Positions 17,846-25,372 of a stretch of DNA of 64,000 nt are shown here, in pieces; position 1 is the stretch's first letter; every line of letters begins with the position of its first letter. Location of the stretch: NCBI RefSeq assembly GCF_000385135.1, contig NZ_ARQM01000005.1, positions 1-64,000 of the forward strand, given 5' to 3'. The position numbers were made by a program, and so were the translations under genes. This DNA is from Promicromonospora sukumoe 327MFSha3.1. GTDB taxonomy: Bacteria; Actinomycetota; Actinomycetes; Actinomycetales; Cellulomonadaceae. The notes beneath the pieces are model-generated. The model ran no database searches and was not told the DNA's origin. It saw nothing but the letters and a program-made list of their open reading frames with translations.

Positions 17846-18747
17846 CAGCCCACCACCTGAGCGCCGCGTGACCTGGGCGTCGGGTCGGCGACCGGTAGGC
17901 GACCCTCGGGTGCCGCGATGACGCCGACGGGGTAGCCACCGGCGTCGACGACCACCCGATCGGCTCCGTCCACGGACCGCTGGGCGCTGATGGTGAGGCG
18001 CCGTTTGCCGCGGGCGCTGCCGATGAACGCCGCGACGAAGCTGTCTGCCGGGTCGGCAAGGATGTCTGCCGGAGTTCCGTGCTGTGCCACCTGCGCTCCC
18101 GGCCGCAGCACGACCACCTCGTCGCCGAGCAGGAACGCCTCGTCGATGTCATGGGTGACGAGCACGATCGTCTTGCGGAGCTCGTGCTGGAGACGCAGGG
18201 TCTCCTGCTGCAGGTCCGCCCGGACGATCGGGTCGACGGCTCCGAAGGGCTCGTCCATGAGCAGGATGTTGGGGTTCCCTGCCAACGCTCGGGCGACGGC
18301 GACACGCTGTCGTTGGCCGCCCGACAGCTGCGCCGGATACCGGTGGGCGAGCGCCGGGTCGAGCCCGACCACCGCCATGAGCTCACTCGCCCGCAGCCGT
18401 GCGGCGGCTCTGGTCGCACCGTTCAGGAGCGGTACCACCGAGATGTTGTCGATCACGCGACGGTGCGGCAGGAGCCCGGAGTCCTGCGGCACGTACCCGA
18501 TGCCGCGCCGTAGCCCGACAGGTCGTCGGCCGGCGATGTCCTCGCCGTCGATCTCGACCCGCCCGACGGTGGGGTCGACCATGCGGTTGATCATCCGCAG
18601 GAGCGTGGTCTTGCCGCAGCCGCTTGAGCCCACGAGCGCCGTGATCCTGCGTGGGGCGAGCCGCAGGCTGAAGTTGTCGACAGCAGGTGCGCCTCCGTCG
18701 TAGGTCTTGGTCACCCCGACGAACTCGATCACAGGAGCCACCGCCAC
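17845..18747 (-). CDS. Betaine/choline-type ABC transporter ATPase
   Basis: 300-residue OpuBA/ProV-like ATPase. Walker A GSSGCGKTT at about 39-47, Q-loop YVPQDSGLLPHR, signature LSGGQRQR, Walker B ILLMDEPFGAVD and the H-loop VLVTHD. The C-terminal 70 residues are short and show no clear CBS pair, so osmotic gating through CBS domains is not evident. The start is GTG 18747, inside a small upstream gene (18729-18902) that has the better ribosome site; coupling from that gene is likely. Confidence 0.88.
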   Translation of the reverse strand: MAVAPVIEFVGVTKTYDGGAPAVDNFSLRLAPRRITALVGSSGCGKTTLLRMINRMVDPTVGRVEIDGEDIAGRRPVGLRRGIGYVPQDSGLLPHRRVIDNISVVPLLNGATRAAARLRASELMAVVGLDPALAHRYPAQLSGGQRQRVAVARALAGNPNILLMDEPFGAVDPIVRADLQQETLRLQHELRKTIVLVTHDIDEAFLLGDEVVVLRPGAQVAQHGTPADILADPADSFVAAFIGSARGKRRLTISAQRSVDGADRVVVDAGGYPVGVIAAPEGRLPVADPTPRSRGAQVVG

Positions 18748-18902
18748 GTCTGGGCGATCTTGTCGTCGGGCGGCACGACGAAGGTGACGACCCGCCTCAG
18801 GATCCGGTGGAGGACCGACCTCGGGTGCCCGCTGGCCCTGTCTGTGCCCCGGAACGCGGGCAGCGTTCCTTCCGGAGACTTCCCGGTGGGTGCCGTGCTC
18901 AT
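18729..18902 (-). CDS. Small protein leading the betaine-type transporter operon
   Basis: 57 residues from ATG 18902 preceded by AGGAG at a 6-nt distance, one of the best ribosome sites in this operon. The N-terminal half is polar; the C-terminal half has an amphipathic stretch RVVTFVVPPDDKIAQTWRWL. Its last 19 bp overlap the ATPase start, which itself has no ribosome site, so it may act as a translational leader or be a small accessory subunit. I do not recognise a family. Confidence 0.55.
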   Translation of the reverse strand: MSTAPTGKSPEGTLPAFRGTDRASGHPRSVLHRILRRVVTFVVPPDDKIAQTWRWLL

Positions 18903-18933
18903 CGTGATCTCCTGCCGTACTCGTGAGTGATCG

Positions 18934-19329
18934 TCACTGGCCTGTCAGGCGTGCGTATTCCGAAGCCGTCAACAAGGCCTGGAGCGGTGAGGTCGGAGCC
19001 GCTTGCTCGATCGCGATCTCGACCAGCCAGGCCGACCCGTACGGGTCGGTGTTGACGATCTCTGGCTGCTCTGCGACGGACTCGTTGACGGCGGACACCG
19101 TCCCTGTGACCGGTGCGACGAGGTCGCTCACGCTCTTGGTGGACTCGATCTCGCCCATCGCCACGCCGGCGGTCGTCGCGGTGCCTACCGGTGGTAGCTC
19201 GACGGCGACGACGTCACCGAGCGACTCCTGGGCGAAATCGGTCACGCCCATCCGGACGGTGCCGGGCTCTACCTGCGCGACCCAGTGGTGGTCCTGGACG
19301 TAGCGCAGTCCCGATGGAACCTCTGCCAT
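18934..19329 (-). CDS. gcvH: Glycine cleavage system H protein
   Basis: 131-residue lipoyl carrier protein. The lipoyl-lysine motif GEIESTKSVSDL places Lys65 in the standard ESxKS context, and the fold-typical GDVVAVELPPVG and PVTGTVSAVN are present. It shuttles the aminomethyl group among the P, T and L proteins, none of which is in the window. It lies 31 bp upstream of the small leader gene of the betaine-type importer and is probably in that transcript, an uncommon setting for an H protein. Confidence 0.9.
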   Translation of the reverse strand: MAEVPSGLRYVQDHHWVAQVEPGTVRMGVTDFAQESLGDVVAVELPPVGTATTAGVAMGEIESTKSVSDLVAPVTGTVSAVNESVAEQPEIVNTDPYGSAWLVEIAIEQAAPTSPLQALLTASEYARLTGQ

Positions 19330-19359
19330 GATTCGCTGCCTCTCGTGCTCGGGTGGTGT

Positions 19360-20235
19360 TCAGTCCGCGGGGCGGGTCCTGGCCTTGAGCTCGTCCGGGT
19401 CCAGTGCGCGGTCGATCCCGTGGGCGACCACGAGCTGCCCCGGAGCCAGTTCCTGGCGGACGTCGTCGAGGTAGATCTCGAGCAGGTCGGGCTCGAACGA
19501 GAGCAGCGTGTCGACACGTTCGACCTCGGTGAACGCGTTCTCGTAGGACCAGGCCGCATGGTCGACGCCGTCGACGGAGTAGTAGCTGGCCAGTCCCTTG
19601 TAGGGGCAGAACGTCTGCCCCTCGAGGGGGCTGAGTGCGTCCAGCGCTACGTCGTCGCGGTCCACGTACCAGCGTGGCGCGAAGCCGGACTCGTAGAGGA
19701 CGGTCGGGGTGTGGGTGTCGGCGATGACCTTCTCACCGTGCCTGACGACGAGGTGCCGGGTGGTGGACCGGACATCGATGCGGTGGTAGGCGTCCGCCGC
19801 ATGGCCCAGGATGCGTTCGTCCTCCTCGTAGAAGGCGTCCATCTTCCGCCAGGCGAACGCGACCCGGTCGGCGAGGAGACCCGCGTGATCCGGCAGTCCG
19901 GTGTGTTGCCAAGCTGCACGCTCGGCGCTCTCCCCGGAGGCGGTGACCGTGAACCAGGCCGTCTCGCCGAGCTCGCGGTGCTGTGTCGTCCGGCCGGTGG
20001 GCTCCAGCGCGTCCGCCCTGACGTCGGTCCGTGGAAAGAACGCCACGGGGTAGTGGCCCGGCTCGTGCAGCAGGACCACGTCCTCACTGTCGGCGATCCA
20101 CTGCCCGCGGAACTGGACCCGCATGCGTCGGCGGAGCGGTTCGGCGAACAGCAACCGCTCCGGTAGCGGCGTAGCGGTGAGGAACGTGCCGACTCCCCGT
20201 GAGGCGAGCGGGCCCTGCTGCCAGCTGAGTCCCAT
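19360..20235 (-). CDS. DUF427 domain protein, two tandem repeats
   Basis: 291 residues from ATG 20235 after AGGGAG. It shows two copies of the DUF427 beta-barrel pattern: RVQFRGQWIADSEDVVLLHEPGHYPVAFFP in the first, and VVRHGEKVIADTHTPTVLYESG in the second, followed by QTFCPYKGLASYYSV. DUF427 proteins are common in actinobacteria and cyanobacteria; their biochemical role is not established. It sits 30 bp upstream of gcvH on the same strand. Confidence 0.85.
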   Translation of the reverse strand: MGLSWQQGPLASRGVGTFLTATPLPERLLFAEPLRRRMRVQFRGQWIADSEDVVLLHEPGHYPVAFFPRTDVRADALEPTGRTTQHRELGETAWFTVTASGESAERAAWQHTGLPDHAGLLADRVAFAWRKMDAFYEEDERILGHAADAYHRIDVRSTTRHLVVRHGEKVIADTHTPTVLYESGFAPRWYVDRDDVALDALSPLEGQTFCPYKGLASYYSVDGVDHAAWSYENAFTEVERVDTLLSFEPDLLEIYLDDVRQELAPGQLVVAHGIDRALDPDELKARTRPAD

Positions 20236-20326
20236 GAGGGGCTCCCTTCGTTGCCCGGTCATCCGGGGGATGGGCGATGTGTGGTTTCCTCGGCGACGAG
20301 TACCCGCTCGTCGGCATGCGAGGCTC

Positions 20327-20794
20327 TCAGGGCGCGGGCGCACCGGGGGTGGTGGTCGTCGCGCGCCTGTGCGCATGGCCGCGTTCCTGTACCCGCCAGG
20401 TGTTCCCGTCGGGGTCGGTCACCACGAACGAGCTGGCATAGTCGGAGCGGTCCGGATCGGGGCCGGGGTGGTATCGACCGGCCCAGTGCTGTGGGTCGGC
20501 CTTGTGGGCCAGCGGGCCCGGATCAGCCCCGCGACGTGCGAGCTCGCGGTGGGCCGCCTCGATGTCCGTCACGACCAGGTAGTTCTCGGCAGCCGATCCG
20601 GGTCTGGCGTCGGTGATCCCCACGCCCAGCTGGACCGACGTTGCGGACCCGGCCGGGGTCAGCTGGGCCACACGGAAGGTGTCGGTCGGTGCCCAGTCCA
20701 CGTCGAGACGAAAGCCGAGTCGGTCGCGGTAGAACGCGATCGCTGCCTCGACGTCCCTGACGGGAAGGGTGATGACCTCGAGCCGGTAGTCCAT
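20327..20794 (-). CDS. VOC/glyoxalase-fold protein
   Basis: 155 residues with the paired beta-alpha-beta-beta-beta units of the vicinal oxygen chelate superfamily: ITLPVRDVEAAIAFYRDRLGF at the start, and later LVVTDIEAAHRELARRGAD and SFVVTDPDGNTWRVQERG. The C-terminal 20 residues are disordered-looking. Possible roles range from glyoxalase-like chemistry to antibiotic binding; nothing here decides. It is 23 bp downstream of the MOSC fusion gene and likely cotranscribed. Confidence 0.82.
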   Translation of the reverse strand: MDYRLEVITLPVRDVEAAIAFYRDRLGFRLDVDWAPTDTFRVAQLTPAGSATSVQLGVGITDARPGSAAENYLVVTDIEAAHRELARRGADPGPLAHKADPQHWAGRYHPGPDPDRSDYASSFVVTDPDGNTWRVQERGHAHRRATTTTPGAPAP

Positions 20795-20816
20795 GCGGTT
20801 CTCCTGGTCCAGGTCG

Positions 20817-22619
20817 TCAGGCGTCGACGACCATGTCTTCTGTCGGTCGGGCGCAGCACAGCAGGGTCTGTCCGGCAGGCGGCGGTTCGAGCGGGATCGG
20901 TTGGTAGCTGGCGGCGCCAGAGATCACGGGGGTCGCGCAGGTGTGGCAGACCCCCGTCCGGCACGACCACCGTGTCGGGACTGCGCACGCCTCGGCGAGC
21001 TCGAGCAACGACCGGTCCCGCTCGCGCCAGCGCACGCTCAGGCCGCTCCGGGCGAAGGTGACCAGCGGCCCTGTGCCTAGTTCGGTCGGCTGGTGAGGTG
21101 ATACGACCCCGCCGTCGAGCACGCCCGGCGCGACGGGCGGCAGTGCCTCGAAGAGCTCGGAGCGGATCCGACCGGACGCCAGTCCGAGACGGCGGAGGGC
21201 GCCGCCGATCTCGGCCACGAATCCCGGCGGCCCGCAGAGGTATGCCCAGGCAGAGGACGGCAGGCCGAGACGGGCTAGGTCGTCGGCATCGGGACGGCCT
21301 CCGCGCACGGTCGCGGCGTCGTGGCCTGTCCCTCCCTGTTCGGACCGGGTGTAGAAGGTCATCGACCGGCTGCCCGGCAGCTGCTCGAGGAGCTGCTCGG
21401 CTTCCGCGGCGAAGACGTGGTCCGCTCGGCTGCGTGCGACGTGCAGCCACCAGATGGGCCGCTGACGTCCGCTCCGCACTGCCTCGCGAAGCATGGCGAT
21501 CATCGGTGTGACCCCGACGCCGGCCGAGGCAAGCAGTGCAGGCGATCCGTCCGGCCGCAGGGCGAAGGTGCCACGTGGAGCCGCGACATCGACCGTCGTG
21601 CCCACTCGCACGTGGTCGTGGAGGAAACGTCCTGCGCGACCATGAGCATCGCGTCGCACCGTGATGCGGTAGCGCCCCGTGCCCTCCAGCGCCGAGATCG
21701 AATAGCTGCGGACGAGCAGTGCTTCATCGTCCCCCTCGTGCAGGCGGAGCGTCAGGTACTGGCCGGGCAGGGCGCGTGCCACGGGTGTCTGCGGGTCCTC
21801 CAAGTGGTACGAGGTCACGGTGCTGGTCTCCTGGACCACCCGCCTGACGGTCATCGGCCGGAAGCCCGCCCACGCGGGTCCGGCGCCGGCCGGTGAGGGG
21901 CCGGCGACGGTCGCCGAGGACAGGTCGCCGTCGAGCAGGTCGCGGAACGACTGCTGCCAACCCGGGCTGAGGGCGCTGATCTCGACCGCTCGACGCAACG
22001 TCTCCGCACGCCTGCCGGGCAGGTAGAGCAGAGCGTCGACATCGGCGACCGACAGCTGGTTCCGGCCGGTACGGGTCTTGATGATGTGGTCGCCGGCGCT
22101 GACCTCGCCCTCGGTGATGACCCGCAGGTAGAAGCCGGGGCGACGATGGCTCACCAGAAGTGCGGGTAGCTCGGGGACACCGAGCCGCATCCCCACGCGG
22201 AAGCACGTCACCCGGGGCTGTGTCACCTCGAACTCCGCTGTTCCGATCCGGTACCGGTCGCCGATGCACACGTCGTCGTCAGCCAGCCCGGAGACGGTGA
22301 AGTTCTCACCGAAGCTGCCCGGGGTCAGGTCGTCACGCCCGAAGACCCGAGACCAGTGAGCGTAGGAGCCCCGCTGATAGACGAGGACCGCCCGCTGTTC
22401 ACCTCCGTGGCCTTCGGGGTCGCCCTGTCCGTCGCCGTCGACGTTGAGTCGGCGGACGGTGCGCGGGCCTGCGACCGGCGACTTGTGGATCCCGGTGTAG
22501 ACGGTGGTCCCGTTCCAGCGGACCGGTCGTGGCAGGCCGACGTTGACGGAGAGCAGCACCGGGGGACCGTCCTCCTCCACCGGAGGGGCGGACTGCGACG
22601 GCTCGGCGGTCTCGATCAT
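20817..22619 (-). CDS. MOSC domain fused to flavin reductase and 2Fe-2S ferredoxin
   Basis: 600-residue fusion. The N-terminal MOSC/YiiM-like part contains GSFGENFTVSGL and PRVTCFRVGMRLG; a ferredoxin-reductase part follows with the FAD motif RSYSIS and an NAD-binding ASAGVGVTPMIAML; the C-terminal 2Fe-2S domain has CRTGVCHTC (Cx4Cx2C) and a final Cys in LLCCARP. MOSC proteins use a Cys for sulfur or Moco transfer; YiiM reduces N-hydroxylated bases. The fusion supplies its own electron chain from NAD(P)H. ATG 22619 overlaps the stop of a 17-codon leader. Confidence 0.88.
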   Translation of the reverse strand: MIETAEPSQSAPPVEEDGPPVLLSVNVGLPRPVRWNGTTVYTGIHKSPVAGPRTVRRLNVDGDGQGDPEGHGGEQRAVLVYQRGSYAHWSRVFGRDDLTPGSFGENFTVSGLADDDVCIGDRYRIGTAEFEVTQPRVTCFRVGMRLGVPELPALLVSHRRPGFYLRVITEGEVSAGDHIIKTRTGRNQLSVADVDALLYLPGRRAETLRRAVEISALSPGWQQSFRDLLDGDLSSATVAGPSPAGAGPAWAGFRPMTVRRVVQETSTVTSYHLEDPQTPVARALPGQYLTLRLHEGDDEALLVRSYSISALEGTGRYRITVRRDAHGRAGRFLHDHVRVGTTVDVAAPRGTFALRPDGSPALLASAGVGVTPMIAMLREAVRSGRQRPIWWLHVARSRADHVFAAEAEQLLEQLPGSRSMTFYTRSEQGGTGHDAATVRGGRPDADDLARLGLPSSAWAYLCGPPGFVAEIGGALRRLGLASGRIRSELFEALPPVAPGVLDGGVVSPHQPTELGTGPLVTFARSGLSVRWRERDRSLLELAEACAVPTRWSCRTGVCHTCATPVISGAASYQPIPLEPPPAGQTLLCCARPTEDMVVDA

Positions 22620-22669
22620 GGCTGGGCACCGTGGGTGCTGCTTCCGTGCGGTCGACGGCGGGTAGTCAT
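22616..22669 (-). CDS. 17-residue leader ORF coupled to the MOSC fusion gene
   Basis: ATG 22669 follows AAGGGAG, and the frame of 17 codons (MTTRRRPHGSSTHGAQP) stops in an ATGA overlap with the MOSC gene start, which has no ribosome site of its own. Translation coupling is the likely purpose; a sensing role is speculative. Confidence 0.4.
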   Translation of the reverse strand: MTTRRRPHGSSTHGAQP

Positions 22670-22839
22670 GGCTCTCCCTTCAGAACCTCCGGTCAGTCTG
22701 CGACGGCAGTGATGGCGGCCGGATCCCCCGTCGGGTAGTCCGTGCGGGTAGTGCCACGGAGGGCTCGGGCGCAGGGCGGAGAGCGCGTTCGGGGACCCTT
22801 GACCCGGGTCGAACGGCGTGTGCTACCGTCGAAACCGAC

Positions 22840-22853
22840 GCAAAGTAGTTTGC
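22840..22853. promoter_or_regulatory. LacI-type operator, distal site of the operon
   Basis: GCAAAGTAGTTTGC, one mismatch from the AAACTAGTTTG palindrome, 119 bp upstream of ATG 22973. Confidence 0.65.
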
Positions 22854-22929
22854 GCGCGGATCCCGCGGATGTGATCCCTAGGCTGAGAGGGTTCCTTTCC
22901 AGCCTGGAAGGTGCGGAAGCCGTAGTCGC

Positions 22930-22943
22930 ACAAACTGGTTTGC
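22930..22943. promoter_or_regulatory. LacI-type operator, proximal site of the operon
   Basis: ACAAACTGGTTTGC, 29 bp upstream of ATG 22973 and 90 bp from the distal copy. The position is typical for a repressor blocking the promoter or early elongation. Confidence 0.65.
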
Positions 22944-22972
22944 GGGATCGCCTATCTCTAGGAGCTCAGCAG

Positions 22973-24280
22973 ATGCATGACGTCCTTGACCCCCGCGACC
23001 TGGTGCCGGACGAGGCGGAGCAACGGGCGCACAGCGGGTACGACGTCGAGGCGCTGGTCGAGCGCGCGCGCACGGCGGCGGCCGCCAACGACCTGACAGG
23101 TCTTGCCGAGATCGCGGCGGCACTGGAGCGCTCGAGGCTCGACCCCGGATGGGCCTACACCGAGCCGGACGACGAGGACGAGCTCCGTCGGACTGCCAGG
23201 TCGGTCACCGAACTTCCTGTCGATGCGGGGCGGCTTCGCGCCCGGCTGAAGGGAGCATGGCTCGGCCGCACTGTCGGCAACACCATGGGCAAGCCCGTTG
23301 AAGGGATGAACCGCCGCGAGGTACGGCTCTACCTGGAGGCGGGCGGCGCGTGGCCGCAGACCGGTTACGTGCCGCTCGTCGATCCGGTCCCCGCCGGGAT
23401 CCGCTGGATCCATCCTGACGGCCCGGTCTCGGCGCTCGGCACCTTCGCGGACGTCCCGCGCGACGACGACATCGACTGGACGATCCTCGGCCTCTTCATG
23501 CTGGAGCGCTACGGGCGGGACCTGGCGACCGAGGACGTCGCGCGCGAGTGGCTCGACCGGCTGCCTTTCACGCAGACGTTCACCGCAGAACGCGCGGCAT
23601 ACCGCAACCTTCTCCTCGGCAAGCCGATCCCCGAGACCGCGACCTTCGGCAACCCGTACCGCGAGTGGATCGGGGCGCTGATCCGAGCTGACATCTTCGG
23701 CTACGTCCACGCCGGTGACCCGGCGTCAGCTGCGGTCGCCGCCCTCGTCGACGCGAGGCTCAGCCACACGAGGAACGGCATCTACGGCGAGATGTGGGCG
23801 GCAGCGCTCGTCGCCGCGGCCCTCGCGACGAACGACGCGCGTGTCGCCATCTCCCGATCGCTGGGCGTGGTACCGACAGGATCGCGTCTCTACGAGGCCA
23901 TCCGAGGGATCCTCGACCTGCACGCCACGGGCATCGATCACGACGGGGCGCTGGACTGGATCGACGCCCGTCTCGGCCATTACAACTGGGTCGCCACGGT
24001 CAACAACGCGGCGATCATCGCAGCCGGCCTGTTGTGGGGGACCGGCTTCACGGACGCGGTGGCGAAGACGATCGCGGCAGGCGCCGACACCGACTCGACG
24101 GCGGCGACCACGGGCAGCGTCTACGGCGCGCTGCACGGCGCCGGGGCCGTCCCGTCCGAGCTCGTCGGCACGACCCACGTGCACGTGCGGAGCGCCGTAC
24201 GCGGCTTCGACCGCATCACCATCGACGAGCTGACCGACCGCACCCTCGCCCTCGTCGAGTCGTTCCGGAGCGACCGATGA
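22973..24280 (+). CDS. ADP-ribosylglycohydrolase family protein
   Basis: 435 residues from ATG 22973, eight bases after TAGGAG. A polar N-terminal extension of about 80 residues precedes the catalytic domain, which shows GAWLGRTVGNTMGKPVEG near 94-111, the metal motif PRDDDIDWT at 162-170 and the second metal motif AGADTDSTAATTGSVYG near the C-terminus. These Asp residues bind two magnesium ions in the DraG/ARH group, which cleaves N- or O-glycosidic ADP-ribose or related ribosides. It is the first gene of a LacI-controlled uptake operon and overlaps the nucleoside hydrolase start (ATGA), so a role in catabolism of an imported riboside is more likely than reversal of protein ADP-ribosylation. 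Confidence 0.88.
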   Translation: MHDVLDPRDLVPDEAEQRAHSGYDVEALVERARTAAAANDLTGLAEIAAALERSRLDPGWAYTEPDDEDELRRTARSVTELPVDAGRLRARLKGAWLGRTVGNTMGKPVEGMNRREVRLYLEAGGAWPQTGYVPLVDPVPAGIRWIHPDGPVSALGTFADVPRDDDIDWTILGLFMLERYGRDLATEDVAREWLDRLPFTQTFTAERAAYRNLLLGKPIPETATFGNPYREWIGALIRADIFGYVHAGDPASAAVAALVDARLSHTRNGIYGEMWAAALVAAALATNDARVAISRSLGVVPTGSRLYEAIRGILDLHATGIDHDGALDWIDARLGHYNWVATVNNAAIIAAGLLWGTGFTDAVAKTIAAGADTDSTAATTGSVYGALHGAGAVPSELVGTTHVHVRSAVRGFDRITIDELTDRTLALVESFRSDR

Positions 24281-25236
24281 GCGCGGTTCCGATCATCATC
24301 GATACCGACCCCGGGCTCGGTGAACCGGGGAGTGTCATCGACGACGGCCTCGCCATCGCCCTCGCGCTGGCGTCGCCGGAGCTCGATGTGCTCGGCCTGA
24401 CGGTGGTCAACGGAAACGTGGGCGTCGGCACCGGCTACACCCTGGCGCGCGACCTGCTCGAGCGGCTCGGGCGTCCCGACGTTCCGGTGCACCTGGGGGC
24501 GGCTGCTCCGCTCCGACAGGACATGGCGCATGTCTGGCGGGTCTTCGGCTCCGCGGCGCCGACCGGAACGGCCGGGGCGCCCGTCGGGATCGCTGCCGAC
24601 GCCGCGCAGTGGCTCGTCGAGCAGGTGTCGGCACGGCCGGGGGAGATCACCCTGGCGGCGATCGGTCCGCTCACCAACGTCGCCGAGGCGGTCCGGCTGG
24701 ATCCAGGGTTTGCTTCCAAGGTGAACGAGATAGTCGTCATGGCGGGCAACGCCACGGGGCCCGGGGATACCGGCGGCCGTGGAGCTGTCCCCGACTTCAA
24801 CGTCCTCGTCGACCCCGAGGCCGCCGACGTGGTGCTGCGTTCGGGAGCGAAGGTTCGCACGATCGGCGTCGACCAGACCAGCCGGGTGCGGCTGACCAGG
24901 CGGGACGCTGCGTCGCTGCGTGCGCGGGACTCCGGCAACGGGGTCGGTGCATGGCTCGGCGACCGCGTCGATGCGTGGATCGGGCAGGAGTCGCGTGCGG
25001 GATCCAGTGACAGCGAGCCGTTCTGCATGCTTCACGACCCCCTGGTGCTGGTGACGATCCTCCGCCCGGAACTCGGCCGGTTCGCCGAGGTAGAGGTCGT
25101 GGTCGACCTGGAGCAGGGCCGTCTGGTTCTGGCCGCAGGTGCCGGTGCGGACACCGTCGCGAGCATCGCGACAGCGGTCGACACCGACGTGCCGGCGGTG
25201 CACGCCTTGATCCTCGACCGGCTGGCCGCGCTGTAG
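24277..25236 (+). CDS. Nucleoside hydrolase (IUNH family)
   Basis: 319 residues. The N-terminal calcium-binding signature is IIIDTDPG, then an eight-residue insertion LGEPGSVI, then DDGLAIALAL; canonical members have DTDPGxDD without the gap. VVNGNV, AIGPLTNVAEA, VVMAGN and the EPFCMLHDPLVL motif with the catalytic His-Asp pair are all present. The enzyme splits the N-glycosidic bond of ribonucleosides. It is coupled to the ADP-ribosylglycohydrolase gene by ATGA. The insertion suggests a subfamily with altered specificity. Confidence 0.88.
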   Translation: MSAVPIIIDTDPGLGEPGSVIDDGLAIALALASPELDVLGLTVVNGNVGVGTGYTLARDLLERLGRPDVPVHLGAAAPLRQDMAHVWRVFGSAAPTGTAGAPVGIAADAAQWLVEQVSARPGEITLAAIGPLTNVAEAVRLDPGFASKVNEIVVMAGNATGPGDTGGRGAVPDFNVLVDPEAADVVLRSGAKVRTIGVDQTSRVRLTRRDAASLRARDSGNGVGAWLGDRVDAWIGQESRAGSSDSEPFCMLHDPLVLVTILRPELGRFAEVEVVVDLEQGRLVLAAGAGADTVASIATAVDTDVPAVHALILDRLAAL

Positions 25237-25261
25237 TCCCAACCAGAGACGGAGGGCAACG

Positions 25262-25372
25262 ATGTCCCACAGAGACACACTCACAGGGTCGAACACCGTT
25301 CCAGCCCTGCAGCACGCCGAGCACGCCGTCACACGGCTGCCACCGCACCACCGAGCCATGGAGTCATCGTGA
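25262..25372 (+). CDS. 36-residue leader ORF upstream of the binding protein gene
   Basis: ATG 25262 follows GGAGGG at 5 nt. The frame of 36 codons, His-rich, ends in TGA overlapping the GTG start of the lipoprotein gene at 25369. It may be a leader that couples or attenuates expression of the importer; it resembles nothing I know. Confidence 0.35.
   Translation: MSHRDTLTGSNTVPALQHAEHAVTRLPPHHRAMESS

Larger units (their letters stand above)
22670..22972. other. Promoter region of the ADP-ribosylglycohydrolase operon
   Basis: About 300 bp between the divergent MOSC leader and the operon. It contains two LacI-type palindromes (annotated separately). The open frame that runs through it lacks a start with a ribosome site before ATG 22973. 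I see no RNA gene. Confidence 0.55.
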
